DNA of 64,000 bases from the NCBI GenBank assembly GCA_004296885.1, contig SCVN01000019.1:62001-126000 (forward strand), in the 5' to 3' direction. The notes under the pieces were generated by a model. That model ran no database searches. It saw nothing but the letters and a program-made list of their open reading frames with translations, and was not told the DNA's origin. The first letter of the stretch is position 1. Each line of letters begins with the position of its first letter. The DNA comes from Nitrospirota bacterium. GTDB taxonomy: Bacteria; Nitrospirota; Nitrospiria; Nitrospirales; Nitrospiraceae. Positions 1-8,513 of this stretch are shown here, in pieces. The translations under genes were made by a program, and so were the position numbers.

Positions 1-1
1 C

Positions 2-727
2 TTCGCCCCTCGGTTGGCGCAAACGGCCGGGTGGCACGGAGTCTTCGGGTTCATGGCGCTCCCCGTGCTGGCGACGACCGCCGGGTTCGCCTTGCTGGTG
101 CGCGGAGACGGAGGCGCCGGGCGTGTGGAACGGGGAGCCGGTTGGTGGAGCAGGCTGAAGGATATCGGCAGGCTGCCCTCGGTCTACTGGCTGTGCTTCA
201 TCTATGCGGTGACGTTCGGCGGCTTTGTCGGGTTTTGCAGTTTCCTGCCCTTGTTCCTCCATGATCAATACGGGCTGGATCTGGTGCTGGCCGGGTCCTG
301 GGCGGCGCTCTGCGGCCTGGCCGGGAGCCTGGCCCGGCCGTTCGGCGGCTATGTGGCGGATCGTGTCGGCGGCCTGGCGGTGCTGCGGGGGCTGTTTCCG
401 GTTCTGGCGTTCCTCGCCATGACGCTGGCGTCCTTGCCTGGTCTGGTGTGGACCGGTCCGTTGATGGTGGCGGCGCTGGCCTGCATGGGATTCGGCAACG
501 GCGTGGTGTTTCAGGTGGTCTCCGAACGGCTGTCCAAGCAGATCGGCCTGGCATCGGGCGTCATCGGGGCGGCAGGCGGGTTCGGCGGCATGGTGATTCC
601 CCTCTCATTCGGCCTGCTGAAGGATCACACCGGCAGCTACGGGATGGGGTTCTTGATATTCGGCGGAGCGAGCCTCATGGCGTTGGCGAGCGTCGTCGTC
701 GCGATTCGAAGGAGTCGAGCTGAATGA
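2..727 (+). CDS. MFS transporter, NarK/NasA nitrate-nitrite type (C-terminal part)
   Basis: Open from the left edge, so the N-terminus lies outside the window. The frame begins [17 protein letters not shown], which resembles the NarK-family segment after the fifth to sixth helices (FAPRLA followed by GWH.VF). About six hydrophobic helices follow, with small-residue helix packing ([13 protein letters not shown]) and an [14 protein letters not shown] loop of the type seen in nitrate/nitrite porters. It is a polytopic inner-membrane protein that probably moves nitrate or nitrite; the exact substrate cannot be read from this half. It ends four bases into an ATG that is not the preferred ribBA start. 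Confidence 0.75.
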   Translation, partial: FAPRLAQTAGWHGVFGFMALPVLATTAGFALLVRGDGGAGRVERGAGWWSRLKDIGRLPSVYWLCFIYAVTFGGFVGFCSFLPLFLHDQYGLDLVLAGSWAALCGLAGSLARPFGGYVADRVGGLAVLRGLFPVLAFLAMTLASLPGLVWTGPLMVAALACMGFGNGVVFQVVSERLSKQIGLASGVIGAAGGFGGMVIPLSFGLLKDHTGSYGMGFLIFGGASLMALASVVVAIRRSRAE

Positions 728-768
728 AACAAAAGCAGGCGCCGATGCCGCTCCGGAAGGCCGTGCAG

Positions 769-797
769 TGGCGTTTTTCAAGCCGACCCCCTATAAT
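769..797 (+). promoter_or_regulatory. candidate sigma-70 promoter for ribBA-ribH-nusB
   Basis: A perfect TATAAT lies at 792-797, about 44 bases before the preferred ribBA ATG. The hexamer 17 bases upstream (769-774, TGGCGT) is a poor -35, so the call rests on the -10 and its position. Confidence 0.4.
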
Positions 798-840
798 GGG
801 CGGCACATCAGTCCGGAATGAACGTAGAGGAATGACGGGC

Positions 841-2049
841 ATGGCGCAGGAATTCGACACGATCGAACAGGCGATCAAGGACATCAAGAAGGGCCGCTTC
901 GTGATCCTCGTGGACGACGAGGATCGGGAGAACGAAGGAGACTTGGTGATGGCGGCGGAAAAAGTCACCCCGCAGTCCATCAACTTCATGGCAAAACATG
1001 CCCGCGGCTTAATCTGTCTGGCGCTGACGCCGGAACGAGTCGAGGATCTTCAGTTGCCGCCTCAGGCGGCCGAGAACACGGCCAGCTTCGGGACGGCGTT
1101 CACCGTGTCCATCGATGCGCGGAAGGGCATCACCACCGGCATTTCCGCGGCCGACCGTGCCACCACGATCCATACGGCCATCGATCCGAAGAGCAAGCCG
1201 GCCGACCTGGCCAGGCCGGGGCACATCTTCCCGCTCAAAGCCCAGAAAGGCGGGGTGCTCAAACGGGCCGGCCAAACCGAAGGCTCGGTGGACTTGTCCA
1301 GGCTGGCCGGACTCTATCCGGCCGGGGTGATCTGCGAGATCATGAACGAAGACGGGACCATGGCGCGGGTGCCGGAACTCATGGAATTCGCCAGGCGGCA
1401 CAAGATCAAGCTGGTCACGATCAAGTCCCTGATCGAATACCGCATGCATCGCGAAACCTTTATCAAGCGGATCGCGGGTGCGAAGCTCCCGACGCTTTTC
1501 GGCGAGTTCGAGGCCGTGGTCTTCGAAAACGAGGTGGACGGCGGCACGCACATTGCCCTGGTCAAGGGGAGGGTGGAGGACGGCTCCCCCTGCCTGGTGC
1601 GGGTTCACTCGGGCTGCTTGACGGCCGACGTGTTCGGATCGTTGCGCTGCGATTGCCGTGATCAGTTGCAGAGCGCCATGCAGATCATCGAGAAAGAAGG
1701 CCGCGGCGTGTTGCTCTATCTGAACCAAGAAGGGCGGGGGATCGGCCTGCTCAATAAGATCCGGGCCTACAAGCTTCAGGATGAAGGCAGCGACACGGTC
1801 GAGGCCAATCTCCAACTGGGATTCAAACCGGACCTGCGCGATTATGGGATCGGCGCCCAGATCCTGGTCAATCTTGGGCTCCAGAAGATTCGTCTCATCA
1901 CCAACAATCCGCGCAAAATCGTCGGCATCGAAGGCTATGGACTCAAGGTGACCGAGCGCGTGCCGATCGAAATCGCTCCCCGCGCGGCCAACGAGCGTTA
2001 CCTGCGCACGAAGAAGAACAAGCTGGGCCATATCTTAAATAAAGTGTGA
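841..2049 (+). CDS. ribBA: bifunctional 3,4-dihydroxy-2-butanone-4-phosphate synthase / GTP cyclohydrolase II
   Basis: Supplies both precursors of riboflavin synthesis in the cytoplasm. The N-terminal RibB domain (about residues 1-200) shows [12 protein letters not shown] near residue 30 and GHIFPL. The C-terminal RibA domain (about 205-402) has the zinc site C-x10-C-x-C in [15 protein letters not shown] and the [17 protein letters not shown] motif. At 402 residues it is normal for RibBA. An ATG at 832 sits directly on the AGAGGA Shine-Dalgarno; the ATG at 841 has nine bases of spacing and starts [12 protein letters not shown] like relatives, so I chose it. First gene of ribBA-ribH-nusB, an arrangement common in bacteria. 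Confidence 0.96.
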   Translation: MAQEFDTIEQAIKDIKKGRFVILVDDEDRENEGDLVMAAEKVTPQSINFMAKHARGLICLALTPERVEDLQLPPQAAENTASFGTAFTVSIDARKGITTGISAADRATTIHTAIDPKSKPADLARPGHIFPLKAQKGGVLKRAGQTEGSVDLSRLAGLYPAGVICEIMNEDGTMARVPELMEFARRHKIKLVTIKSLIEYRMHRETFIKRIAGAKLPTLFGEFEAVVFENEVDGGTHIALVKGRVEDGSPCLVRVHSGCLTADVFGSLRCDCRDQLQSAMQIIEKEGRGVLLYLNQEGRGIGLLNKIRAYKLQDEGSDTVEANLQLGFKPDLRDYGIGAQILVNLGLQKIRLITNNPRKIVGIEGYGLKVTERVPIEIAPRAANERYLRTKKNKLGHILNKV

Positions 2050-2176
2050 CCCTTTCCGCCCATGTAGTCCTTGCCAGTTTTTGGGCGAACCTGCTAAGGT
2101 GCGTCCGGACTTGCCTCATTCGTTGTTCACGGAACGCCGCCACACCACCGGGCTCGGCCCGGCTGAAGGTTTCTGC

Positions 2177-2716
2177 ATGAAGCCGCTCGAAGGACAGCTC
2201 GACGCCAAGGACTTGCGATTCGGCCTGGTCGTCAGCAAGTTCAACGAGTTTGTCACCGGCCGGCTCCTGGCCGGGGCGCTGGAGGCACTCGGCAAAGCCG
2301 GCGCGGCCGAGCCGGCGATCCAGGTGGTCATGGTGCCGGGCGCCTTCGAGATTCCATTGGTGGCGCGCCGCATGGCCCGCTCCGGACGCTTCGATGCGGT
2401 GATCTGCCTGGGCGCGGTGATTCGCGGCGAGACTCCCCATTTCGAATACATCAGCGCGGAAGCCAGCCGGGGCATCGCCCAGGCGGCCTGGGAAGCGGAC
2501 ATCCCGGTCGTGTTCGGCGTGTTGACGACGGAGAACGTGGAACAGGCACTGGAGCGGTCGGGAAACGCCGAGCGCAATCGAGGCGCGGACGCGGCCAGAA
2601 CCGCCATCGAAATGGCGAACCTGCTGAAGCAGATGAAGACCCCGGGTGTGAAGCAGCCCGCGCACCGGCCCGCCAGAGCCAGCGCGAGACGCTCTCGCAG
2701 CCGAAGGAAACGATGA
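2177..2716 (+). CDS. ribH: 6,7-dimethyl-8-ribityllumazine synthase
   Basis: Condenses the dihydroxybutanone phosphate made by RibBA with the ribitylamino-pyrimidine to form lumazine, the penultimate riboflavin step. Visible family motifs are FNEFVTGRLL, VPGAFEIPL and LGAVIRGETPHFEY. The ATG at 2177 has AAGG seven bases upstream and begins MKPLEGQLDAKDL. The protein has 179 residues against about 155 for the family; the excess is a C-terminal tail rich in Arg, Lys, Ser and Ala ending SRSRRKR. Such a tail could project from the RibH icosahedral shell (inference). Confidence 0.95.
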   Translation: MKPLEGQLDAKDLRFGLVVSKFNEFVTGRLLAGALEALGKAGAAEPAIQVVMVPGAFEIPLVARRMARSGRFDAVICLGAVIRGETPHFEYISAEASRGIAQAAWEADIPVVFGVLTTENVEQALERSGNAERNRGADAARTAIEMANLLKQMKTPGVKQPAHRPARASARRSRSRRKR

Positions 2717-2748
2717 ATCCGGTTGAGGGCGCATAAGCCGAAGGCCAT

Positions 2749-3198
2749 ATGGGTATTCGCCGACAGTCCCGCGAGCGAGCGTTGCAAATCCTTTTCCAAT
2801 GGGACGTCCATGGAAAGGGCGGACATTGGCTCACCGATTTCGAGGCCCAACACCAGGTCGAACCGGAGGTGAAGCGGTTTGCCGATCAGCTCGTCGAGGG
2901 GGTCCTGACGAACCGGCCGGAGTTGGACAAGCTGCTCGGCACCCATGCGACGAATTGGAAAGTGAGCCGCATGCCGATCGTGGACCGCAACATTCTGCGG
3001 GCGGCGTTGTATGAGCTCTGTTATATGCCCGACGTGCCGGCCAAGGTCACGGTCAATGAAGCGCTCGAGCTGGCCAAACGATTCGCGGACGAGGAGACAA
3101 AAAAGTTCGTCAACGGGATTCTGGATCAGGTGCTCAAATCAGACCCGCGACTGGAGGCCAAGCGGGCCGAACTGGTTGGCGTGAAGCGTGAAGCGTGA
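2749..3198 (+). CDS. nusB: transcription antitermination factor NusB
   Basis: All-helical RNA-binding protein that with NusE binds boxA and supports antitermination in rRNA operons. It begins MGIRRQSRERALQILFQWDV and contains KVSRMPIVDRNILRAALYEL and ANRFADEE-like text near the C-terminus (AKRFADEETKKFVNGILD), all typical. It has 149 residues, the usual length, and lies 32 bases after ribH, matching the common ribH-nusB pairing. The last codons (GVKREA) are written by the first words of a GTGAAGC heptamer array that continues into the intergenic space. Confidence 0.95.
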   Translation: MGIRRQSRERALQILFQWDVHGKGGHWLTDFEAQHQVEPEVKRFADQLVEGVLTNRPELDKLLGTHATNWKVSRMPIVDRNILRAALYELCYMPDVPAKVTVNEALELAKRFADEETKKFVNGILDQVLKSDPRLEAKRAELVGVKREA

Positions 3199-3260
3199 AG
3201 CGTGAAGAAAGACGGCCGCTCTACCAAATAACGACATACGAACGACGAGATACGAGATAC
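3181..3260 (+). repeat. heptamer word arrays between nusB and purB
   Basis: Three perfect GTGAAGC words and one GTGAAGA run from 3181 to 3208, overlapping the nusB stop. A second array of 7-bp words (ACGACAT, ACGAACG, ACGAGAT, ACGAGAT) lies at 3231-3260. Unlike most members of this family the two arrays are not complementary to each other. Confidence 0.75.
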
Positions 3261-3283
3261 GTTTCGGGAACGACGAGACCATC

Positions 3284-4612
3284 ATGATTGAGCGCTATAC
3301 CCTGCCCGGCATGAAAGCCATCTGGGACCTCCGGCACAAGTATGAGATCTGGCTGGAGGTCGAGTTGTTGGCTTGCGAAGCGTTGGAAAAGGCCGGCGAA
3401 GTGCCGCGCGGGGTGGCGGCCCGCATCCGGCGCAGAGCCAAGATTGATCCGGCACGGATTGCCACGATCGAAAAGGTCACCAAGCACGACGTGATCGCGT
3501 TTCTGGAATCCCTGGCCCTGCCGGTGGGAAAGGAAGTCCGGTTCCTGCACATCGGCCTGACGTCGTCCGACATCGTGGACACTTCGCTGGCCGTGCAGAT
3601 GACCGAGGCCCTGGACCTGATTCTGAAGGATGTCGAGGGCTTGCTGGCCGTGCTCAAAAAACGGGCGTTCGAACATCGCGACACGATCATGGTCGGACGG
3701 TCCCACGGAATTCACGGCGAACCGATTGCCTTCGGGTTCAAGCTGGCCATCTGGTACGAGGAGGCCGGGCGGCATTTGGCTCGGCTGAAGGCGGTGCGGG
3801 ATGAAATCGCGGTCGGGAAGCTCTCCGGCGCGATGGGGACGTTTGCGCATCAAGGCCCCCACGTCGAAGCCTATGTCTGCAAGAAGCTGGGGCTCCAACC
3901 GGACCCCGTGTCCAATCAAGTGGTGCAGCGGGATCGGCATGCCGCCTACCTCTCGGCCCTGGCCTTGCTGGCGGCCAGCATCGAAAAGTTCGCAACCGAG
4001 ATCCGGCACTTGCAGCGGACGGAAGTGTTGGAGGCGGAGGAATATTTCTCCGCCGGGCAAAAGGGCTCCTCCGCCATGCCCCACAAGAGAAATCCCATCG
4101 CCTCGGAAAACCTTTGCGGCCTGGCCCGCGTCGTGCGGGCCAACAGCCTGGCGGCGATGGAGAACGTGGCCCTCTGGCATGAGCGGGACATCAGCCACTC
4201 CTCCGTCGAACGGGTGATCATGCCGGACAGCACGATCCTGGTGGACTACATGCTGGTCCGGCTGACCGACCTCATCAAAAACCTCCTGGTCTATCCGGAG
4301 CGGATGCGGCGGAACCTGGACCTGACCGGCGGCCTGGTCTATTCGCAGCGACTGTTGCTGGAACTGGTGGAGCGGGGCGCCCAGCGCAAAGAGTCTTACG
4401 AAGCGGTGCAGCGCTGCGCCATGGAGGCCTGGAAGGGGAAGGCCGGGTTCCAGGATTTGGTCGGCAAGGACCCGGTGATCAGCAAGGCGCTGACCAAGGC
4501 GCAGATTGCCGCCTGTTTCGACCCCCGGTACTACTTGCGGCACCTGGGCAAGATTTATCAGCGGGTCTTCGGCAGGGGAGCCGGTACGAGACGGACAGGA
4601 AGAGGGCGCTAA
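3284..4612 (+). CDS. purB: adenylosuccinate lyase
   Basis: Cleaves SAICAR to AICAR and adenylosuccinate to AMP, each time releasing fumarate, so it acts twice in purine synthesis. The protein has 442 residues and begins MIERYTLPGMKAIWDL. The fumarase/aspartase superfamily signature is seen as GSSAMPHKRNPIASENL, the flexible catalytic loop, and TSSDIVDTSLAVQM contains the conserved T-S-S-D. The stop codon overlaps the purC start in TAATG, which suggests translational coupling. Confidence 0.96.
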   Translation: MIERYTLPGMKAIWDLRHKYEIWLEVELLACEALEKAGEVPRGVAARIRRRAKIDPARIATIEKVTKHDVIAFLESLALPVGKEVRFLHIGLTSSDIVDTSLAVQMTEALDLILKDVEGLLAVLKKRAFEHRDTIMVGRSHGIHGEPIAFGFKLAIWYEEAGRHLARLKAVRDEIAVGKLSGAMGTFAHQGPHVEAYVCKKLGLQPDPVSNQVVQRDRHAAYLSALALLAASIEKFATEIRHLQRTEVLEAEEYFSAGQKGSSAMPHKRNPIASENLCGLARVVRANSLAAMENVALWHERDISHSSVERVIMPDSTILVDYMLVRLTDLIKNLLVYPERMRRNLDLTGGLVYSQRLLLELVERGAQRKESYEAVQRCAMEAWKGKAGFQDLVGKDPVISKALTKAQIAACFDPRYYLRHLGKIYQRVFGRGAGTRRTGRGR

Positions 4613-5322
4613 TGACATTGATGAAAGGCACGATGCTTTATGAGGGCAAGGCGAAGAAGATTTTTGAGACGGTGGACCCGGATCGCGTCATCCAATATTT
4701 CAAAGACGACGCCACGGCCTTCAACGCGCAGAAGAAGGGGACGATCGTCGAAAAAGGCGTGGTGAACAACAAGGTCTCCGAGAAGCTCTTTCGTCTGTTG
4801 GAAGCCGGCGGCGTGCCCACCCATTTCATCGAGCGGCTCAACGACCGCGAAATGCTGACGAAGAAAGTCCGGATCGTGCCGATCGAAGTGGTGGTGCGGA
4901 ACATCATCGCCGGGAGCCTGGCGAAACGCCTCGGGCTGAAGGAGGGGGAGGCGATTGCGCCGCCGATCGTCGAGTTTTATTACAAGAACGATGCGCTGGG
5001 CGATCCGCTGATCACCGAGGAGCATATCCGTCTGTTGAACCTGGCTGAGCCGGCGATGGTCGGCCAGATCAAGGACCTGGCGCTCACGATCAACCGGCTC
5101 CTGACGCCCTTCTTTCAGGAACGGAACCTGATCCTGGTGGATTTCAAGCTGGAGTTCGGGCGGCACAAGGGGAGTCTGATCCTGGCCGACGAGATTTCTC
5201 CGGACACCTGCCGGTTCTGGGACCAGAAGACCAAAGAATCTATGGATAAAGATCGCTTCAGGAAGGATTTGGGAAAGATCGAAGAGGCCTATCAGGAAGT
5301 GCTGAAGCGGGTGTGCGGATGA
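4612..5322 (+). CDS. purC: phosphoribosylaminoimidazole-succinocarboxamide synthase
   Basis: Ligates aspartate to CAIR using ATP, giving SAICAR, the substrate of the upstream purB product. Motifs are LYEGKAKKIF near the N-terminus, VVRNIIAGSLAKR and the LILADEISPDTCRFWD segment. Length (236 residues) is normal for the bacterial form. I use the ATG overlapping the purB stop; ATGs at 4621 and 4633 would shorten it by three or seven residues and cannot be excluded. Confidence 0.95.
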   Translation: MTLMKGTMLYEGKAKKIFETVDPDRVIQYFKDDATAFNAQKKGTIVEKGVVNNKVSEKLFRLLEAGGVPTHFIERLNDREMLTKKVRIVPIEVVVRNIIAGSLAKRLGLKEGEAIAPPIVEFYYKNDALGDPLITEEHIRLLNLAEPAMVGQIKDLALTINRLLTPFFQERNLILVDFKLEFGRHKGSLILADEISPDTCRFWDQKTKESMDKDRFRKDLGKIEEAYQEVLKRVCG

Positions 5323-5339
5323 AGATTGGGGACGCATCA

Positions 5340-5406
5340 GTTGGCCTCTTGCTCGCAGAGCGCGCAATGAAAATGTGCTCGCTCGATGCGCGCAGGTGAG
5401 GCCGAC
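5340..5406 (+). other. nested stem-loop between purC and the small membrane gene
   Basis: Outer arms GTTGGCCTC (5340-5348) and GAGGCCGAC (5398-5406) pair with one G-U, and inner arms GCGCGCA (5360-5366) and TGCGCGC (5387-5393) pair perfectly. The joining strands are unequal (11 versus 4 bases), so this is a folded RNA or repeat remnant rather than a simple terminator; no T-run follows. It may be a repeat family member or an operon attenuator. I see no second copy in the window. Confidence 0.45.
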
Positions 5407-5453
5407 CGCCGCATCCCCTGGGAACTGCCCGATCTTTTGGGGGGAGTGAGAAG

Positions 5454-5675
5454 GTGAAGCGCCTGGTCCTGAAGTTCATGGAACACGGGTTGATCTGGGC
5501 CATCGTCGTCTGGGCGGCGGCCGTGGCCTTGATGGCGATCAACACGGTTGACCTGTTCTGGCGCTGGTCGTTTCTGGCTTTGTCGGCGGGGGGGCTGGTC
5601 CTGGCGGCGGTCATTAACTGGGCGAGGAAAAAGCTGGTGCTGATGGCGCAAGAGCAGAAAGAAGAGAGCCGGTAG
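5454..5675 (+). CDS. small two-helix membrane protein, unknown function
   Basis: A 73-residue protein starting at GTG, with a GGGGAG Shine-Dalgarno about eight bases upstream. Two hydrophobic segments (about residues 11-30 and 35-53) are followed by a charged tail ARKKLVLMAQEQKEESR, so a hairpin in the inner membrane is likely. It stands between purC and purS, ten bases before purS, hence probably co-transcribed with purine genes. I do not recognise the family and see no residues that suggest catalysis. Confidence 0.7.
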   Translation: MKRLVLKFMEHGLIWAIVVWAAAVALMAINTVDLFWRWSFLALSAGGLVLAAVINWARKKLVLMAQEQKEESR

Positions 5676-5684
5676 GAGGAAGGC

Positions 5685-5927
5685 GTGAAAGCGAAGATTC
5701 ATGTGACGCTGAAGCAAGGCATTCTCGATCCGCAGGGGAAGGCCATCGAACATGCCTTGGAGACGTTGGGGTTCAAGTCGGCCGGCAACGTGCGGGTGGG
5801 TAAGTATATGGAACTGGACCTGGCAGAAAAAGATAAGGCTAAGGCTGAGGCTGAGGTCAAAGCGATGTGTGAGAAGTTGCTGGCGAATACGATCATTGAG
5901 GAATACCGATTCGAATTGGCAGGTTGA
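5685..5927 (+). CDS. purS: phosphoribosylformylglycinamidine synthase subunit PurS
   Basis: Small bridging subunit that with PurQ (glutaminase) and small-type PurL (synthetase) forms the FGAM synthase complex. It has 80 residues, starts MKAKIHVTLKQGILDPQGKAIEHAL, and carries the typical VRVGKYMELDL strand. The GTG start follows a near-perfect AGGAGGA. The last codons overlap the start of a hexamer-word hairpin. Confidence 0.95.
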   Translation: MKAKIHVTLKQGILDPQGKAIEHALETLGFKSAGNVRVGKYMELDLAEKDKAKAEAEVKAMCEKLLANTIIEEYRFELAG

Positions 5928-5983
5928 GGTTAAGGTCGAGGCTGAGGAAGTGGGGACTCAACCTTAACCTGAGCCTCAGCCTT
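5921..5983 (+). repeat. hexamer-word inverted array between purS and purQ
   Basis: Left arm made of AGGTTG, AGGTTA, AGGTCG, AGGCTG; right arm reads CAACCTTAACCTGAGCCTCAGCCTT, listed here as CAACCT, TAACCT, GAGCCT, CAGCCT. The arms are complementary, so a long imperfect hairpin forms. It ends ten bases before the purQ ATG and overlaps the purS stop. Confidence 0.8.
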
Positions 5984-5993
5984 GTGAGGGGCT

Positions 5994-6710
5994 ATGAATT
6001 TCGGTGTCATCGTTTTTCCGGGCAGTAACTGCGATCACGATTGTATTCACGTCCTGTCGGATGTGCTCGGGCACAAGGCCATCCCGGTCTGGCACAAGGA
6101 AACCAAGCTGGACGGTCTGGATGCGATCATCCTGCCGGGCGGGTTTTCTTACGGCGATTATTTGCGGACCGGCGCGATTGCCCGCTTCTCGCCGGTCATG
6201 GGGGCGGTGAAACAGTTCGCCCATGAAGGCGGGATGGTCCTGGGCATCTGCAACGGCTTTCAAATCCTGCTGGAAGCGGGCCTTCTGCCCGGCGCCATGC
6301 TGCGGAATCGGTCGCTGTCGTTCATTTGCAAGGATGTCTACGTGACGGTCGAGAATGCGGCGACCCCCTTCACCGGCCGGTGCCAGCCTGGCCAGGTCCT
6401 GAAAATCCCCATCGCCCATGCGGACGGCAACTACTACACGGACGACGTCACCTTGTCCCAGATGAAGGCGGCGGCGCAGATCGTCTTTCGCTACTGCACG
6501 CCGGAGGGCAAGGTCACGGCGGAAGCCAACCCCAACGGGTCGCTGGACAATATCGCCGGCATCAGGAACGCGGCGGGCAACGTGATGGGCATGATGCCCC
6601 ATCCGGAGCGCAGCGCGGAAGCAGTCCTGGGGAACGATGACGGGCGTCTGATCTTTCTTTCCATGCTGGACGCGCTGCAGAAAGCCAAACTCAAGGCAGT
6701 CCTGACGTAA
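5994..6710 (+). CDS. purQ: phosphoribosylformylglycinamidine synthase subunit PurQ
   Basis: Class I glutaminase that feeds ammonia to PurL through the PurSQL complex. The nucleophile is Cys86 in LGICNGFQ and the catalytic His-Glu pair is in MMPHPERS. The N-terminus ([16 protein letters not shown]) and the [18 protein letters not shown] loop are diagnostic. It has 238 residues, the usual size. The start is the first ATG after the hexamer hairpin. Confidence 0.96.
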   Translation: MNFGVIVFPGSNCDHDCIHVLSDVLGHKAIPVWHKETKLDGLDAIILPGGFSYGDYLRTGAIARFSPVMGAVKQFAHEGGMVLGICNGFQILLEAGLLPGAMLRNRSLSFICKDVYVTVENAATPFTGRCQPGQVLKIPIAHADGNYYTDDVTLSQMKAAAQIVFRYCTPEGKVTAEANPNGSLDNIAGIRNAAGNVMGMMPHPERSAEAVLGNDDGRLIFLSMLDALQKAKLKAVLT

Positions 6711-6713
6711 CCG

Positions 6714-7739
6714 ATGCGAGCCATGGGGTGGAAGAGAAGCGGCTTGCCGCTGTGCTTGTTGGCTATCTGGTTGAGCCAGGGCGTCTCTGCTGCCGCCGAT
6801 CCTATCGAGACGGAAGGATTGGGCCTGCCGTTGACCTGTGTCATCGGCCAGACCTGCTGGGTGGCGAACTACGTGGATGTGGACCTCTCCGTGGAAGCGC
6901 ACGACTTCCGCTGCAATCGGCGGACCTACGACGGTCATGACGGAACGGACTTCGCCATCCGCGACCTGGCCGTGATGGTCCAAGGGGTGCCGGTGGTGGC
7001 CGGCGCGTCGGGCACGGTCAGGAACGTGCGGGATGGCATGCAGGATGTCGCGTTGACCGACGAAGCCTCGCGCAAGCGTATTGCCGGACGAGAATGCGGC
7101 AACGGCGTCGTGATAGACCATGAGGGCAACTGGCAGACCCAGTATTGCCATTTGAAGGAAGGCAGCATCAAGGTCAAGGCGGGGGACAAGGTTGAGCGAG
7201 GTAGCCAGTTAGGCTTGGTCGGACTCTCCGGCAAGACGGAATTCCCCCACGTGCATCTGACCGTTCGTAAGGATGGGAAGGCCATTGACCCCTTCACCAA
7301 TCGGCAGATGAGCGCCGGCTGTGGGCAGGAAGGGAAGTCCTTGTGGCGGGCGGATCAGCACGTCGAGTATGAGCCGGCTGCGATCTACAACGTGGGTTTT
7401 TCGACCGGCAAGCCGGACATTGAGGCAATTCGTAGCGGGAAGCGTGAGGATGGGCCGCTGGCGGCGACCAGTCCCGCCTTGGTCCTATGGGTGGACATTT
7501 TGGGGGTTGAAGCAGGAGATCGAGTACAGTTCCGTATCATGGGGCCGGATGGTAAGCCGCTGCTGGAGCAGGAAAGCCCTGTGGATCGGACCCAGGCCCG
7601 CCGGTTCGCTTTCGCCGGATCACGCCCGAAGACCAATGGCTGGCCGGCCGGGACTTACATAGGCCAGGTGACGCTCAAGAGAACGATGGATGGGAGAGAG
7701 AAGAGTTTTGATGTGGCCCGTACGGTGACGATTCGGTAG
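6714..7739 (+). CDS. secreted M23-family (LytM-like) peptidase
   Basis: Predicted periplasmic metallopeptidase acting on peptidoglycan cross-links. A signal peptide covers about residues 1-28 (WKRSGLPLCLLAIWLS then SAAA). Metal-site motifs are HDGTDFAI (H-x3-D) and FPHVHLTV (H-x-H), with the typical GNGVVIDHEGNWQTQYCHL strand and G-lined hairpin between. The last 110 residues form an extra beta-rich domain. It begins three bases after purQ, within the purine operon, although no functional link to purines is evident. An ATG at 6723 is an alternative start. Confidence 0.85.
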   Translation: MRAMGWKRSGLPLCLLAIWLSQGVSAAADPIETEGLGLPLTCVIGQTCWVANYVDVDLSVEAHDFRCNRRTYDGHDGTDFAIRDLAVMVQGVPVVAGASGTVRNVRDGMQDVALTDEASRKRIAGRECGNGVVIDHEGNWQTQYCHLKEGSIKVKAGDKVERGSQLGLVGLSGKTEFPHVHLTVRKDGKAIDPFTNRQMSAGCGQEGKSLWRADQHVEYEPAAIYNVGFSTGKPDIEAIRSGKREDGPLAATSPALVLWVDILGVEAGDRVQFRIMGPDGKPLLEQESPVDRTQARRFAFAGSRPKTNGWPAGTYIGQVTLKRTMDGREKSFDVARTVTIR

Positions 7740-7747
7740 TAGCTAAT

Positions 7748-8443
7748 ATGACAGGTTCCATAAAAACACTGGTAGGAATCAGGCCTATAACAGAGGGGCT
7801 TACACTGCCTGAAGATTTTCCCAATATTGCTTATGAGTCAATTCGCAACCGCATTGCGCCCAAGATAACTAATCCCTCGGATCAGTTAGATCAATTCCTA
7901 GGTGCCTGGAATGCTGTTCTATATAGATTCATGTCGTGCGCAGAACATGATGCAAATTTCTCTGAGTGCATTAAGAAAGCGGGGAATGCTCCTCCTAGGG
8001 TTGAGCGATATATACAGGAGAAGGAGCTTTTTAACTTTTTTATGAACGGATTGGCGACTATTGAAAGTCTCTATTACGCGCTATGCGTGTTAGGTTCATT
8101 GTTAAATGCAAAGAACTTCCCGCTAGATGATGCAAGAAACATTAATCCTAAGAAAACCGCCAGTCAGTTTCAAATGGCATTTCCATCGGAAAGTTTGACG
8201 GCCATTCTCAATCGCACAGCTGCTTCCAGTGATCTCCAAGAATGGAAGGATATACGAAATGCTCTTGCTCATCAGACCGCACCTGGGCGAGTTGTTGATA
8301 TTGGCCCCAGAGGAGAGGCTCTTTGGAAGCTGAATAGAATGCCAGTAAATAGTGACACCACATCATTAAGACGTGAGTGGCTTGCTAATGCAGTATCAGA
8401 GATAATGTGCGAAGCGGAAACGTTCTCTAGCAACCGCTTTTGA
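7748..8443 (+). CDS. HEPN-like protein in a low-G+C cassette
   Basis: A 231-residue protein, largely helical, with no signal peptide. Near residue 175 it carries WKDIRNALAHQ, which contains the R-N-x3-H (R-x4-6-H) motif of HEPN RNase domains. The earlier segment (FFMNGLATIESLYYALCVLG) fits the first long HEPN helices. HEPN proteins are commonly RNases of toxin-antitoxin, abortive-infection or effector systems; whether this one cleaves RNA is inference. Base composition and codons (ATA, TTT, AAT) differ sharply from the pur genes, indicating transfer. It is probably co-transcribed with the next membrane protein. No recognisable antitoxin is adjacent. Confidence 0.6.
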   Translation: MTGSIKTLVGIRPITEGLTLPEDFPNIAYESIRNRIAPKITNPSDQLDQFLGAWNAVLYRFMSCAEHDANFSECIKKAGNAPPRVERYIQEKELFNFFMNGLATIESLYYALCVLGSLLNAKNFPLDDARNINPKKTASQFQMAFPSESLTAILNRTAASSDLQEWKDIRNALAHQTAPGRVVDIGPRGEALWKLNRMPVNSDTTSLRREWLANAVSEIMCEAETFSSNRF

Positions 8444-8513
8444 AGTAGGGGGTAAGCGGATCTCTCACGGCATGACTCGCCTAATCATTGATGAGAGAAG
8501 GGGGCATGATGCA

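Noticed and set aside
724-840. Start of ribBA at the ATG overlapping the transporter stop
   Set aside because: Would add 39 residues without RibB similarity and place the TATAAT element inside the gene.
1009-2031. Long minus-strand reading frame opposite ribBA
   Set aside because: Shadow of a G+C-rich gene with strong third-position bias; no family motifs, and the plus strand encodes an unmistakable RibBA.
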